NCBI RefSeq assembly: GCF_013410545.1
Contig: NZ_JACCFV010000001.1
Span: 2,480,001-2,544,000, forward strand
DNA from: Pseudoclavibacter chungangensis
GTDB taxonomy: Bacteria; Actinomycetota; Actinomycetes; Actinomycetales; Microbacteriaceae
DNA length: 64,000 nucleotides
Direction of reading: 5' to 3'
Part shown: positions 7,620 through 17,528 of the stretch, piece after piece
How positions within the stretch are numbered: the first letter of the stretch is position 1
How the letters are laid out: every line of letters begins with the position of its first letter
Notes under the pieces: model-generated
What the model was told of the DNA's origin: nothing
The model's database searches: none
The model's input: only the letters and a program-made list of their open reading frames with translations
Program-made: the position numbers and the translations under genes

Positions 7620-8382
7620 GCGAGTGCGCGAAATACCCCGCCTGCCCGTTCACGTTCACGTACTGCGCGTCGAACGACGTACCGCCCTCGACGAGCGCCT
7701 GCGCGAACACGTCCCGCACGTGCCCCAGCAGACCACGCACCGTGCGCGCCGACAGCCCATCGGCCTGCCGCGCGAAGTGCACGCGCGCACGCCACAGCGC
7801 CTCGTCCGCATAGATGTTGCCGATGCCCGACACGAGCGACTGATCCAACAGCGCCGCCTTCACGGGCGAGCGCCGCCGCCGCAACGCCGCGACGAACGCC
7901 TCGTCGTCGAATCGCGCATCGAGCGGATCACGCGCGATGTGGACCACCTGCCCCGGCACCCGCTCCGCCGGATCATCCGGCGCATCCGGCGCCGGGCGCA
8001 ACACGTCCACCGCGAGCGACCCGAACACGCGCTGATCCACGAACACGACGTCGTAGCGACCGTTCGGCCCCTCCAGCGTCAACCGCACCCGCAGATGCCG
8101 CGGCGCCGCCGCCCCCGGCTCACGGAACAGCAACTGCCCGCTCATGCCCAGATGCCCCACGAGCGCCTCGTCGCGCCCCTCGATCGGCACCCACAGGAAC
8201 TTCCCGCGACGCCGCGGCGCCTCGAGCCGCGCCCCCTCGAGAAGCCCCGCGAACTGCTCCGACGAGCCCTCGTGCCGCCGCAGCGATCGCTCGTCGAGCA
8301 CCTCCACCGCACGCACGACCGCACCCGTCACGACCGGTTCGAGCCCGAGCCGCACGACCTCGACCTCGGGGAGTTCGGGCAC
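7504..8382 (-). CDS. mutM: Formamidopyrimidine-DNA glycosylase (Fpg/MutM)
   Basis: 292 residues. It excises 8-oxoguanine and Fapy lesions and cleaves the abasic strand. The N-terminus MPELPEVE contains catalytic Pro2 and Glu3, with the conserved Lys in RRRGKFLWVPI. GIGNIYADEALW is the helix-two-turn-helix. The C-terminus has the zinc finger CPRCGTPL...FCPRCQ. Its start lies 3 bases after the rnc stop, so it is the last gene of a coaD-yceD-rpmF-rnc-mutM leftward run. Its 3' end overlaps the MarR gene on the opposite strand. Confidence 0.95.
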   Translation of the reverse strand: MPELPEVEVVRLGLEPVVTGAVVRAVEVLDERSLRRHEGSSEQFAGLLEGARLEAPRRRGKFLWVPIEGRDEALVGHLGMSGQLLFREPGAAAPRHLRVRLTLEGPNGRYDVVFVDQRVFGSLAVDVLRPAPDAPDDPAERVPGQVVHIARDPLDARFDDEAFVAALRRRRSPVKAALLDQSLVSGIGNIYADEALWRARVHFARQADGLSARTVRGLLGHVRDVFAQALVEGGTSFDAQYVNVNGQAGYFAHSLNAYGREGQPCPRCGTPLRRVPFANRSSHFCPRCQRLR

Positions 8383-8385
8383 GCG

Positions 8386-9111
8386 CTACACGCCCGCGTC
8401 GAGCGCGCCGAGGCGCGTCCACGCATCGAGCGCCGCCGCCATCTCGGCGTGCTTCTTCGACGTGCCGCTGCCCGTCGTGCGCGTCAACACGTCACCGCGA
8501 CGCGTCACCGTCACCGTCGCCTCGTAGACGCGATCGTGATCCGGGCCCGTGCCCGTCACCGCGTACACCGGCGCCGTCGCCCCGAGCGCCGTCGCGCGCT
8601 CCTGCAGCGACGTCTTCGGATCCATCGCCGCACCGAAGCGATCCGCCTGATCGCGGAGCGGCTCGATGAGCCGCAGCACCAGATCCGTCGCGACGTCGGG
8701 ACCCGCCGAAAGATACGTCGCCCCGATGACCGCCTCGAGCGTGTCCGCGAGGATCGAGTCCTTGTCGTGACCACCCGTCAGGTGCTCACCACGCCCCAGA
8801 TGCAGGTAGGCGCCGAGCCCGATACCCCGCGCGATCTCGGCGAGCGCGACCGTCGACACGAGCGCCGCGCGACGCTTCGCGAGCTGCCCCTCGTCGAGTT
8901 TCGGATGCGCGCGATACAGCATGACCGTCGTCGCCTGTCCCAGGATCGAGTCCCCCAGGAACTCGAGCCGCTCGTTGTGGCCGATCCCGCCGTGCTCGAA
9001 CGCGAACGAACGATGCGTGAGCGCGAGATCCAACAGCTCGGGATCGACGACGACCCCGAGGCGTTCCGCCAGCTGTGCCGACGGTGTCGCCTCGGGGTCC
9101 TCGATACGCAC
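8386..9111 (-). CDS. rnc: Ribonuclease III
   Basis: 241 residues. It is the double-strand-specific endoribonuclease for rRNA and mRNA processing. The signature NERLEFLGDS is at residues 46-55, a second acidic cluster lies in DTLEAVIGATYLS, and a dsRNA-binding domain occupies about 165-235 (KTSLQERATALGATAPVYAV to KKHAEMAAALDAW). The length is normal for bacteria. It lies between rpmF and mutM in the usual actinobacterial order. Confidence 0.95.
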   Translation of the reverse strand: MRIEDPEATPSAQLAERLGVVVDPELLDLALTHRSFAFEHGGIGHNERLEFLGDSILGQATTVMLYRAHPKLDEGQLAKRRAALVSTVALAEIARGIGLGAYLHLGRGEHLTGGHDKDSILADTLEAVIGATYLSAGPDVATDLVLRLIEPLRDQADRFGAAMDPKTSLQERATALGATAPVYAVTGTGPDHDRVYEATVTVTRRGDVLTRTTGSGTSKKHAEMAAALDAWTRLGALDAGV

Positions 9112-9130
9112 GTGCGTGTCGCCGGACGCG

Positions 9131-9334
9131 TTACGCGTCGGCGACCTTGCGGCCCTTGTACTCGTAGTACAGGGGCGTGCCGGCCTGGTCCTCGACGAGC
9201 TTCGCGCGGTGCGGGAGGCTGTAGACGACCTTGCCGTTCTCGACGGTCTTGACGAGCGTCGGCACCGACGCCTTCCACTGCGAGCGACGCGAACGCGTGT
9301 TCGAGCGGCTCATCTTGCGCTTGGGGAGAGCCAT
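9131..9334 (-). CDS. rpmF: 50S ribosomal protein L32
   Basis: 67 residues, [20 protein letters not shown] at the N-terminus, typical of bacterial L32. The Cys zinc-ribbon seen in some L32 proteins is absent: there is no Cys at all, consistent with the zinc-independent form. It lies 68 bases after yceD and 19 bases before rnc. Confidence 0.95.
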   Translation of the reverse strand: MALPKRKMSRSNTRSRRSQWKASVPTLVKTVENGKVVYSLPHRAKLVEDQAGTPLYYEYKGRKVADA

Positions 9335-9402
9335 GGGCTCCTACCTCTCTTCATGTCGGATGTTCAGCGCGCCCGCACCTGGCGGCGCACTCCCCCGCGG
9401 CC

Positions 9403-9936
9403 CTACTCGGTGGGCGAGGCGGGTGCGGAATCTGAAGCGTCGAACTGCGTCAGCGCTGCCCAACGGGGGTCCGTGGGTTCCGCCCGATCGGGCAGAGGCT
9501 GCTGGAGCTTCTCACCCGTCGCCGGGTCGAGCCCGAGGCAGTCCGGCCGGCAGACCGGCTGGAACGGCAGTGCGAGGACCACCGCGTCGCGAACAGCAGG
9601 CTCGAGGTCGACATGGTCGGCCTCCACCACGTATTCGTACGCTTCGTCCCGAGCATACGCGAAGAGCTCCGCGAAATCGACTTCGAGCTCGTCGGTGATG
9701 GGTTCGAGGCAGCGGCTGCACTCCCCCGCGAGTTCGACACGCGCATCACCCGAGGCGAGGATCCCGTCGTGCAGGCTCTCCAGTCGCACGTCGACGTGCG
9801 CCGTCGATCCCTCGGGGACGGCGATCAGCCCCTCGCCGATGTGTTCGGCGACGGGCAGGTCGAGTTCGAGTTCTCGCATCGTGCCGGGCTTGCCGACGAG
9901 CGAGTGGACGTTGACGAGGAAGGGGGATCGAGCCAC
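9403..9936 (-). CDS. YceD/DUF177 family protein
   Basis: 177 residues. DUF177 proteins are usually encoded immediately before rpmF and affect 23S rRNA accumulation. The conserved Cys pairs are present: CSRCLEPI in the middle and CRPDCLGLDP near the C-terminus, plausibly one zinc site. The last about 25 residues are Ser/Pro-rich. It sits between coaD and rpmF. Confidence 0.88.
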   Translation of the reverse strand: MARSPFLVNVHSLVGKPGTMRELELDLPVAEHIGEGLIAVPEGSTAHVDVRLESLHDGILASGDARVELAGECSRCLEPITDELEVDFAELFAYARDEAYEYVVEADHVDLEPAVRDAVVLALPFQPVCRPDCLGLDPATGEKLQQPLPDRAEPTDPRWAALTQFDASDSAPASPTE

Positions 9937-9990
9937 ACGGGCAGTGTACGCGGGACGACGCCGCGAGCGGCGGGCGTCCGCCGACGGCGA

Positions 9991-10491
9991 TCACTCGATC
10001 GTCGTGTCCATGTCGCCCTGCAGGTAGTCCTTCACCGCCACCGGGACGTACGGCGACACGTCACCACCGAGCGACGCGACCTGCCGGACGAGCGAACTCG
10101 ACACGTGCCCGTTCTTCGGGTCCGGCAGCATGAACACGGTCTCCACCCGGGCGAGGTCGCGGTTCACGATCGCCATCGGCGTCTCGTACGCGACGTCGAG
10201 CTGCGAGCGGATGCCCTTCACGATGACCCCCGCACCCACGTCCGTGCAGTAGTCGACGAGCAACCCCATCGACCAGCTCGCGACGCGGATGTCACCGCGG
10301 ATGCCCGCGTCGGAGATCGACTGCTCGATGAGCTCGACGCGACGCGAGATGGGCAGGAGCGCCGTCTTCCCGGGATTGTGGACGACGAGCACGTGCACCT
10401 CGTCGAACACGTTCGCCGCACGTGCGATGACGTCGAGATGTCCGAGCGTGACCGGGTCGAAGGACCCGGGGACGACAGCGATCTTGCTCAT
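9991..10491 (-). CDS. coaD: Phosphopantetheine adenylyltransferase
   Basis: 166 residues from [20 protein letters not shown]; an ATG two codons upstream (10497) is an alternative. It transfers AMP from ATP to 4'-phosphopantetheine, the penultimate CoA step. The nucleotidyltransferase motif TLGH is at 15-18, and [20 protein letters not shown] corresponds to the ISSTxVR motif near the C-terminus. Length and order (before yceD-rpmF) are normal. Confidence 0.95.
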   Translation of the reverse strand: MSKIAVVPGSFDPVTLGHLDVIARAANVFDEVHVLVVHNPGKTALLPISRRVELIEQSISDAGIRGDIRVASWSMGLLVDYCTDVGAGVIVKGIRSQLDVAYETPMAIVNRDLARVETVFMLPDPKNGHVSSSLVRQVASLGGDVSPYVPVAVKDYLQGDMDTTIE

Positions 10492-10632
10492 GCGCACAGC
10501 CTACGAGGCGTGAGCGGGCGCGTGCGACCGGTTCGGCCGTGCGGCCAGGATTCTGTCGAATCCGTCACGCGGCACGCCGCGCGAGCCGTTCGCATCGCAC
10601 AAGCGACCCACCGACCGGCGCTGGCCGACCGA

Positions 10633-11190
10633 TCAACCGCGACGCATCTTGCCGATGAGCGCGACGAGCGCGCCGCCGATCACCGCGACACCACCGATCG
10701 CGATCGCGACGATCGCCCAGAGCGGGAGTGCGCGGCCCTCGTCCGCCGCCCCCGCGGCCGCCGTCGGGGTCGCGGTCGGCGTGGCCGGCTCGGGCTCACC
10801 GACCGTGAACCCGATCGTTCCCGAGATGGGGTGCCCGTCGCTCGACACGACGCGCCACTCGAGCGAATAGCTCCCGGGTTCGAGCGCCGGCAGCGCGACC
10901 GTCACGACCGCACCGTCGAGGGCCGGGACCGTCGGCAGGTCGAGCACTTCACCCGACCCATCCGTGAGGACGAACGCGATCCCGACCTGCTCGATGTCGG
11001 CCGAGAACGTCAGCTGGGCCTCCGTCGGCGCCGCCTCGAGCGTCTCGCCGTCCGCGGGCGTCGAGGAGACGAGCTGATCGTGCGCCTGCGCACCCGGCGC
11101 CCACGCGATGCCGAGCAGCACGACGGCGAGGGCGAAGAGCGCTCCGAGGGCACTCACTCGGACAGCGGGCTGGACGGCGTACGTGCGCAT
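10633..11190 (-). CDS. CopC-domain membrane-anchored protein
   Basis: 185 residues from the ATG at 11190, preceded by GAGGAG. It has a signal peptide (ALGALFALAVVLLGIAWAPGAQA) whose cleavage exposes an N-terminal His (AHDQLVSSTPADGE), the usual CopC copper ligand. The CopC domain runs to about 130 (WRVVSSDGHPISGTIGFTVGE, with a second conserved His). A Pro/Thr/Ala linker and a C-terminal transmembrane helix (LPLWAIVAIAIGGVAVIGGALVALI) followed by KMRRG anchor it outside the membrane. Copper binding is inferred. CopD is not adjacent. Confidence 0.85.
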   Translation of the reverse strand: MRTYAVQPAVRVSALGALFALAVVLLGIAWAPGAQAHDQLVSSTPADGETLEAAPTEAQLTFSADIEQVGIAFVLTDGSGEVLDLPTVPALDGAVVTVALPALEPGSYSLEWRVVSSDGHPISGTIGFTVGEPEPATPTATPTAAAGAADEGRALPLWAIVAIAIGGVAVIGGALVALIGKMRRG

Positions 11191-11343
11191 GTGCGGGAAG
11201 GGCTCCTCGTGTCGGACGGCTTCGGCGCCCGGTCGGCCGAAACCGCACCGCGTGCGCCGCCGGTGGCGCACGGCGCGGACGCGCCCACGACCACCGGTCC
11301 GCCCGACAGCGTACCCCTGCGCGCGAACCCGCGAGGCGCGCGG

Positions 11344-13662
11344 TCAGGACTTGCCGAGGAACTCGCGCTGCGCGTCGTGGAGGCGACGGATCGCGGCGGC
11401 GAGCGCGGGCACCGAGCGGAGTGCCGGATCGGCGTCCACGAGCGGGCCCGCGACGGCGCGGGCGTCGTCGATGACGTCCGCGTCCTGCACGACCCGCAGC
11501 AGCTTGAGCGACGAGCGACCCCCCGATTGGGCCGTCCCGAGCACATCGCCCTCGTGCCGCAGCTCGAGGTCGCGCTGGGCGAGCTCGAAGCCGTCGAGCG
11601 TCGACGCGACCGCGTCGACGCGACCGCGTGCCGGGGTGCCCGGCTCGCTCGACGTCACGAGGAGGCACAGCCCGGCGTGCTCCCCCCGCCCCACCCGGCC
11701 CCGCAACTGGTGCAGCTGGGAGACGCCGAACCGCTCGGCGTCGAGCACGAGCATGACGCTCGCGTTCGGGACGTTGACGCCGACCTCGATGACGGTCGTC
11801 GCGACGAGCAGATCGGTGCGGCCCGCGGCGAACGCGCGCATGACGGCGTCCTTCTCGTCGCTCGGCAACCGCCCGTGCAGCTCAGCGACCGTCCGCCCGC
11901 GGAACAGCGGCGACGCACGCAGGAACGCCGCGACCTGCTCGACCGACGCGGGCCCCGGCCCGAACGGCTTCTCGGTGCGGGTGGCGTCGCCGCCGCTCTC
12001 GAACCCCTCGGCCGCGATCCCCCGCTCGTTGTCGGCCGCCTCGGCCTCGTCGGCCGACGCGGCGACACCGTCCTCGAGCTCGCCCGCCACGACTGCGGGA
12101 CACACGATGAACGCCTGTCGACCGCGCGAGAGCTCCTCCGCGACGCGCTCCCAGGCGCGTTCGAGCCATCGCGGATGCTCCGAGGTCCCGACGACGAACG
12201 ACTCGATCCCCGCGCGACCGCTCGGCAATTGCGCGATCGTCGAGATGTCGAGGTCCCCGAAGACGGTCATGGCGACCGTCCGGGGAATCGGCGTCGCCGT
12301 GAGCACGAGCAGGTGCGGCGGCGTACGGCCCTTCGCGCGCAATTGCTCGCGCTGCTCGACGCCGAAGCGGTGCTGCTCGTCGACGACGACGAGCCCCAGG
12401 TCGAAGAAGTCGACCCAATCGCTCAGGAGCGCGTGCGTGCCGATCACGAGGCGCGCATCGCCCGTCACGATCCGCAGGAGCGCACGGCGCCGATCGCTCG
12501 TCGACATGCCGCCCGTCACGAGCGTGGGCATGAGCTCCGCCGAGAGCTCGGGCCCGAGCATCTCGACGATGGAGCGGTGGTGCTGTGCGGCGAGCACCTC
12601 GGTCGGCGCGAGGAGCGCGGACTGACCGCCCGACTCGGCGACCTGCAGCATCGCGCGGACCGCGACGAGCGTCTTGCCCGAACCCACCTCGCCCTGCACG
12701 AGCCGGTGCATGGGCACCTCGCCCGCGATGTCGCGTGCGATGTCGTCCCCGACGAGCACCTGATCGCCCGTCCGCTCGAACGGCAGGCGGGCGTCGAGCC
12801 GATCGAGGAGGCCGCCGGGAATCGCCTCGCGCGCCGTCGACGGGGTCGCCCGCATCGCCGCGCGCTGTTGCAGGAGCGCAGCCTGCAGCACGAACGCCTC
12901 CGTGAAGCGGAGCGCGTCGCGGGCACGGTGCACATCGGCGAAGGTCTCGGGCGAGTGCAGCAGTCGCAGGGCCTCGGCATAACCCATGAGCCCGCGCTCG
13001 CGCCGCACCTCGGCCGGCACCGGATCGTCCGGGCCGTCGACCGCGTCGAGCGCCGTCGCGACGAGCGCCGCGATCTTCCAGCTCGTGAACTTCGCCGAGG
13101 CGGGGTAGATCGGCATCGGCCGCTCGGCCCATTCGCGCGCCTGCGCCCGGCGGCGCTCGTCAGAACCCGTCGAGGGCGTCGCGGCCGTCGGATCGTCAGG
13201 GTCCGCGAAGCCGCGCTCGATGATCTCGTCGAACGCCTGCGCCGTGGGGTCGTCGAGCTGGTACTCGGGGTGCGCGAGCTGGACGACGCCGCGGTACATC
13301 GACGTCTTGCCCGCGAACGTGCCGCGCTTGCCCGGCCGGAGCTCGGTCGCCCGCCACGCCTGGTTGAAGAACGTCAGCGTCACGATGCCGCGGCCGTCGG
13401 AGATGACGACCTCGAGGATCGACCCGCGACGGTTGCGCATCTTCCGTTCGCGGACGTCCCGCACGTCCGCGACGAGCGTGACGTGCTCGCCGATCGGCAG
13501 CTCGTCGATCGCGGTCAGCTCACCGCGCTTCTGGTAGCGGCGCGGGAAATGGTGCAGCAGGTCCGCGACCGTGCGCATGCCGAAGTCCTTCGCGAGCGGC
13601 TTCGAGACGCGCGAGCCCACGAGCGCCTCGAGCCCGTCGTCCATCGAGACGCGTTCGCTCAC
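11344..13662 (-). CDS. recG: ATP-dependent DNA helicase RecG
   Basis: 772 residues. RecG remodels stalled replication forks and branches Holliday junctions. The N-terminal wedge/OB region (HFPRRYQKRGELTAIDELPIG) is followed by the helicase motifs: I GEVGSGKT, Ia APTEVLAAQH, II DEQHRFGVEQR, III LTATPIPRT, IV-VI including VIEVGVNVPNASVMLVLDAERFG and QLRGRVGRG. The GTG at 13662 overlaps the stop of the transglutaminase gene (GTGA); the ATG at 13644 is the alternative. An insert of about 40 residues between motifs III and IV (EDGVAASADEAEAADNERG) is unusual for the family. Confidence 0.95.
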   Translation of the reverse strand: MSERVSMDDGLEALVGSRVSKPLAKDFGMRTVADLLHHFPRRYQKRGELTAIDELPIGEHVTLVADVRDVRERKMRNRRGSILEVVISDGRGIVTLTFFNQAWRATELRPGKRGTFAGKTSMYRGVVQLAHPEYQLDDPTAQAFDEIIERGFADPDDPTAATPSTGSDERRRAQAREWAERPMPIYPASAKFTSWKIAALVATALDAVDGPDDPVPAEVRRERGLMGYAEALRLLHSPETFADVHRARDALRFTEAFVLQAALLQQRAAMRATPSTAREAIPGGLLDRLDARLPFERTGDQVLVGDDIARDIAGEVPMHRLVQGEVGSGKTLVAVRAMLQVAESGGQSALLAPTEVLAAQHHRSIVEMLGPELSAELMPTLVTGGMSTSDRRRALLRIVTGDARLVIGTHALLSDWVDFFDLGLVVVDEQHRFGVEQREQLRAKGRTPPHLLVLTATPIPRTVAMTVFGDLDISTIAQLPSGRAGIESFVVGTSEHPRWLERAWERVAEELSRGRQAFIVCPAVVAGELEDGVAASADEAEAADNERGIAAEGFESGGDATRTEKPFGPGPASVEQVAAFLRASPLFRGRTVAELHGRLPSDEKDAVMRAFAAGRTDLLVATTVIEVGVNVPNASVMLVLDAERFGVSQLHQLRGRVGRGEHAGLCLLVTSSEPGTPARGRVDAVASTLDGFELAQRDLELRHEGDVLGTAQSGGRSSLKLLRVVQDADVIDDARAVAGPLVDADPALRSVPALAAAIRRLHDAQREFLGKS

Positions 13663-16196
13663 GAGCGGCGTCCAGCGGCGGCCCGTGGGCGGCGCACCCA
13701 CCGTCGACGGCTCACGAGCGAGGCCGGGGCGAGCACCGCTCGGACGCGCGCGCGCCGCGACGCCTCCTCCCGGATCGCGCGTTCGACGAGCGACACGTCG
13801 TCCCAGAGCGCGGCCGGTTCGTCGTCGATCGGATGGTCGGGGCGCGCGAACCGCGCGCGCTCGACGGCGTCCCGCAGGCGTGCAACGGCATCCGCCACCG
13901 GGGCCGGGTCGTGCTCCCCCGTCCGCGGGTCGCCGTCGCGCGGCGAACCGAGCGCGACGAGCCTCGCCGCCTGTTTGCTCGGCACCGCCCCACGCGGGAT
14001 CCTCGCGCCGTGATCGGCGGCCTCGTCGAGCAGCTCCCGCCACGCGACGACGGCGGGCGAATGGTCGGGGTCGTCGTCGACGGCGCCCGCGAGCACCGCG
14101 GAACGGCGTCTCGCGCGCAGCGTCGTCCGCGTGATCGCCGGAATCGCGAGCAGGGCGAGCAGCCCGACGAGGACGAGTGCCACGACGCCGAGCACCCCGA
14201 ACACGGCGGCGGCCGCGATGCCGCCCGCCTCGTCGCCCTCGCCCGTCGACGCATCCGGGGCCCCCGTGTCGCCGGGCGGTGTCGGCTCGGCGATCGTCTC
14301 GGTCGGGACGGGCGGGACGTCCGACTCCGCCGGCGGCGGGGTCGTGCCGCCGGGCTCCGACGGATCCGTCTGCACGGGCGTCGGGGTCTGCTCCGGCGAC
14401 GCGCCGATGGTCTGATCGGGTGCCGCGATGAGCTCGTCCGAGGCGACCGCGACGAGATTCCCGAGGCCGTCCGACGGCGTCGTCTCCAACGGGACCCAGC
14501 CGAGTCTGGGCACGTAGAGCTCCGTCCAGGCGTGCAGGTCGTCGCTCGTCACGTTGTAGAGGGTCTGCCCGGCGCTGTTGAGCGCGTACGGTTCGCCGGG
14601 TGTGAAGCCGATCTGGATGCGGGTCGGGATGCCGAGCATGCGCCCCATGAGCGCCATCGAGGACGCGAAGTGCACGCAGTACCCGGCCTTCGCCCGCAGG
14701 AACGCCACGACCGCGTCGACGTTGGTCCCGTCGAATCCCGCGACGATCGGTGCGGTCTCCGAGTACGTGAACGCACCGCCGCGGAACCACTGCTGCAGTT
14801 CGAGGGCCTGTTCGTACGGCGAGGCGCCGGGCGTGACGACCTGGTCGATCACCGCGCGCACGTCCTGGATCGCCGCGACGTCCGGCAGCGTCGTGTACTC
14901 CTCGAAGCCCGAGGGCGGCGACGGGTCGATCTGACCGAGCAGATCGGGCGTGAACGACGGGACGAGACTCGTCACCTCATAGCGCTGCTGCAGGGCCTCA
15001 TCGGCTGCCTCACGAATGTCACCCGTCGCCGGGTCGCGCACGTACTCCGTCGTGAGCCCGTCGATCTGCTGCGCCCGGCCCGGCTGCGGCAGGTAGGCGC
15101 TGACCCCCGCCTCGACGAGCACGTTCGTCGTCTGCCGGGTCATCGGCATCGACGGATCGAGGCCCTGCGGGAGGGGCAGATCGGCGCCCTCGACCGCCGT
15201 GCCGCCCGCATCGAACGGGGCGGGTGCCCAATCGTTCGACGCGTCGAAGGTGTCGAGCGTCATGAGCGTGAGGTAGGGCAGCGTGCCCTCCGTTCGCGTC
15301 GTCGCGTACTGCAGCACGTCCACCGCCTGGCCGCGGCGGAGATCCTGGCCGAGGTCGATGAGCGGATTGACGCGATTCGTCGAGAGCACCGCGGCGGCGT
15401 TCGGGGCGAGGCCCGGGATTCCCGTGGGTGCCGGGAGGACGAGCGACGCGACGATCGCGAGCACCGTCCCCGCGGCGACGACCGAGAGCGATCCGAGCAG
15501 TCCGCTCGCGCCACGTCGATCGATGAGGGAGCCGGCGTCGAGCAGCTCCTCGTCGGCGATCCGCTGATGCCACACCGACGACGAGTAGAGGTACGAGCCG
15601 AACGCGATCGCGAGCAGCAGGTAGGGCCACAGCGGCACGTTCGGGACGCCGAGCGCGACTGGCACGGCGGGGAACGCGAGCACGGGCAGCACGGCCGACA
15701 CACGGCCGCGGAGCGCGAACACGAAGAAGTCGCACATGATCGCGACGAGGGCGACGAGCGTGAGCACCGCGGCGGTCGTCGCGGGCGTCTCGCTGAGCGG
15801 TGGCGCGTCGCTGCCGAGCTGCGTCACGACCGCGACGGCCGTGCGTCCCCAGACGGCGAAGACGTCGCGCGGATCCTCGGGGCCGAGCACCGTCGTGATC
15901 GTCGCGAACGACACGACGACGCTCACGATCGCGGGCAGCAGGATCGATCCGGACAGCGACCGGGCGAGTGCCGCCGACCCCAGGACGAGGGAGGCGACGA
16001 TCGCGGCCGGCCCGAACCAGCCGGCGGAGTCGAAGGCGGGCGCGAGGAGGAACGCGGCGACGAGCACGAGGACGACGAGGCCGGTCGTGACGAGCCAGGA
16101 CCCCGTCGCACCCGGCTGGTGGCGTCGATCGCGGCCGGTGGGCCGGGGCGCGGGCGCGGGCTTGGCGCCGACCCTCGTGCGCAGTTCGGTCGTCAT
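13659..16196 (-). CDS. Membrane transglutaminase-like protein (TgpA/DUF3488 type), catalytic triad present
   Basis: 845 residues; start ATG at 16196 overlaps the DUF58 stop (ATGA). The N-terminal third has about seven membrane helices, followed by an extracytoplasmic transglutaminase core and a C-terminal helix (about 660) with a cytoplasmic tail. The thiol-protease-like residues are in place: Cys507 in AKAGYCVHFASSMAL, His555 in DDLHAWTELYVPRLGWVPLE and acidic Glu571. A Pro/Thr-rich linker precedes the last helix. It forms a MoxR-DUF58-transglutaminase module with its two upstream genes. Such modules are thought to act on envelope proteins; the substrate is unknown. Confidence 0.85.
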   Translation of the reverse strand: MTTELRTRVGAKPAPAPRPTGRDRRHQPGATGSWLVTTGLVVLVLVAAFLLAPAFDSAGWFGPAAIVASLVLGSAALARSLSGSILLPAIVSVVVSFATITTVLGPEDPRDVFAVWGRTAVAVVTQLGSDAPPLSETPATTAAVLTLVALVAIMCDFFVFALRGRVSAVLPVLAFPAVPVALGVPNVPLWPYLLLAIAFGSYLYSSSVWHQRIADEELLDAGSLIDRRGASGLLGSLSVVAAGTVLAIVASLVLPAPTGIPGLAPNAAAVLSTNRVNPLIDLGQDLRRGQAVDVLQYATTRTEGTLPYLTLMTLDTFDASNDWAPAPFDAGGTAVEGADLPLPQGLDPSMPMTRQTTNVLVEAGVSAYLPQPGRAQQIDGLTTEYVRDPATGDIREAADEALQQRYEVTSLVPSFTPDLLGQIDPSPPSGFEEYTTLPDVAAIQDVRAVIDQVVTPGASPYEQALELQQWFRGGAFTYSETAPIVAGFDGTNVDAVVAFLRAKAGYCVHFASSMALMGRMLGIPTRIQIGFTPGEPYALNSAGQTLYNVTSDDLHAWTELYVPRLGWVPLETTPSDGLGNLVAVASDELIAAPDQTIGASPEQTPTPVQTDPSEPGGTTPPPAESDVPPVPTETIAEPTPPGDTGAPDASTGEGDEAGGIAAAAVFGVLGVVALVLVGLLALLAIPAITRTTLRARRRSAVLAGAVDDDPDHSPAVVAWRELLDEAADHGARIPRGAVPSKQAARLVALGSPRDGDPRTGEHDPAPVADAVARLRDAVERARFARPDHPIDDEPAALWDDVSLVERAIREEASRRARVRAVLAPASLVSRRRWVRRPRAAAGRRS

Positions 16197-17518
16197 GCGC
16201 GCACCTCCACGCGAGCGGTCCGCCACGGGTCGGGTGCCGACGCGCGCATCGTGACGACCTGCCAGCCGTTCGCGGCGAACCCCGCACGGACGCTCGCGGA
16301 CGGGGCACGGTCGGACACGAGCACCGCGATCGCCGGGTTCCCGATGAACCCGAGCGATTGCAGCGAGCGCAGGGCCTCCCCGTCGAGCCCGCGATGGACC
16401 GCGACGATCGGTGCGCGCCCGAGTCGCTCGGCACGCGTCACGAGCTCGCCCATCGATTCGGGACGGTGCCCCACCGCGGGGTGGCCGTCGGGCTCGGTCC
16501 GCATGAGTCGACGCATGACCGGCCCGAGCGGATCCGCCGATGCGACCCGGTGCCCGGTCTCGCCGTCGGTGTCCTCGTTCGTCTCGAAGAGCTCGACCTC
16601 GTACCCCAGACCGTGCAGGTGCGCCATGACGGATGCGGCGACCGAGACGGCCTGCTCGAAGGCCGCGTCCACCTTCGCCCCGGCCGTCGGCGACGCCGCG
16701 TCCATGACGTCGAAGATGGTCGCCGGTGCTCGCTCGGCCTCGTCCGCCGGGGACGCCGAGGTGTCGAGCACGACGAGCGACGACACCTCCGCGTGGTGCT
16801 CCTCCTGCCGGACGCGAAGGTCGCCCGCGCGGGCGGTCGCGCGCCAGTGCACGCGCCGGAGCGCGTCCCCGCGGCGGTAGTCGCGCGTCAGCACGTCGTC
16901 GGCGTCACCCGAGGAGGCGATCCCGGTCTCGACCTCGCCGCCGGCCCTCGTGGCGGGCAGTTCGAGCGCCGAGACGTCGTGCACGCGCGGCCAGACCTCG
17001 ACCTCCTCGGGCTCGCCCACCTGCATGACGCGTCTCGTGAGGCCGAGTCCGTCCGAGTTGTCGAAGTAGAGCGGCCCGAACTCGTGGACGCCGCGCCGCA
17101 TCGAGTCGATGCCGTAGGCGATGCGCCGCAGTCGCTTGCGCTCGTTCGGGTGCCAGCGCGACGCGATCGCCGGCAGGACGCCCGCGACGCTGCGCCTCGC
17201 CGCACCCGGTGTGAGGTCGACGTACGAGACCGGCTCGAGGGCGATGACCGATCGGTTCCGGATCTCCGACACGACGCGGACGCGATCGCCGACCGCGATG
17301 GTGCGCGGGAAGATCGAGCGGTCGACCACGATGCGCGGTCGGAAGGCGAGCCGCAGGAGGAACGTCCCGATCGGCATGAGGACGAGGAAGGCGCCGAGCA
17401 CGAGGAGCTCGGCGCGGCCGAGCAGATACGCCGCGATGAGCAGAATCGCCCCCACGACGACGAGGCCCCACGCCCGGGACGTCGGGCGGAGGCGCTTCGA
17501 GACCGGTGTCGGCGCCAT
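16193..17518 (-). CDS. DUF58 domain-containing membrane protein
   Basis: 441 residues. Two N-terminal helices (AWGLVVVGAILLIAAYLLG and LLVLGAFLVLMPIGTFLL) precede a beta-rich region and the DUF58 core with its signature RDYRRGDALRRVHWRATARAG at about 213-233. DUF58 proteins resemble vWA domains and nearly always accompany MoxR ATPases, which supports a MoxR/vWA-type chaperone pairing. It overlaps the transglutaminase start and lies 10 bases from the MoxR stop. Confidence 0.85.
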   Translation of the reverse strand: MAPTPVSKRLRPTSRAWGLVVVGAILLIAAYLLGRAELLVLGAFLVLMPIGTFLLRLAFRPRIVVDRSIFPRTIAVGDRVRVVSEIRNRSVIALEPVSYVDLTPGAARRSVAGVLPAIASRWHPNERKRLRRIAYGIDSMRRGVHEFGPLYFDNSDGLGLTRRVMQVGEPEEVEVWPRVHDVSALELPATRAGGEVETGIASSGDADDVLTRDYRRGDALRRVHWRATARAGDLRVRQEEHHAEVSSLVVLDTSASPADEAERAPATIFDVMDAASPTAGAKVDAAFEQAVSVAASVMAHLHGLGYEVELFETNEDTDGETGHRVASADPLGPVMRRLMRTEPDGHPAVGHRPESMGELVTRAERLGRAPIVAVHRGLDGEALRSLQSLGFIGNPAIAVLVSDRAPSASVRAGFAANGWQVVTMRASAPDPWRTARVEVRA

Positions 17519-17528
17519 ACGCTCGACG

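Noticed and set aside
9613-14013. 1466-residue rightward open frame
   Set aside because: It is antisense to yceD, coaD, the CopC gene and recG, has Arg/Asp-rich composition and no domain. It is a GC-driven shadow.
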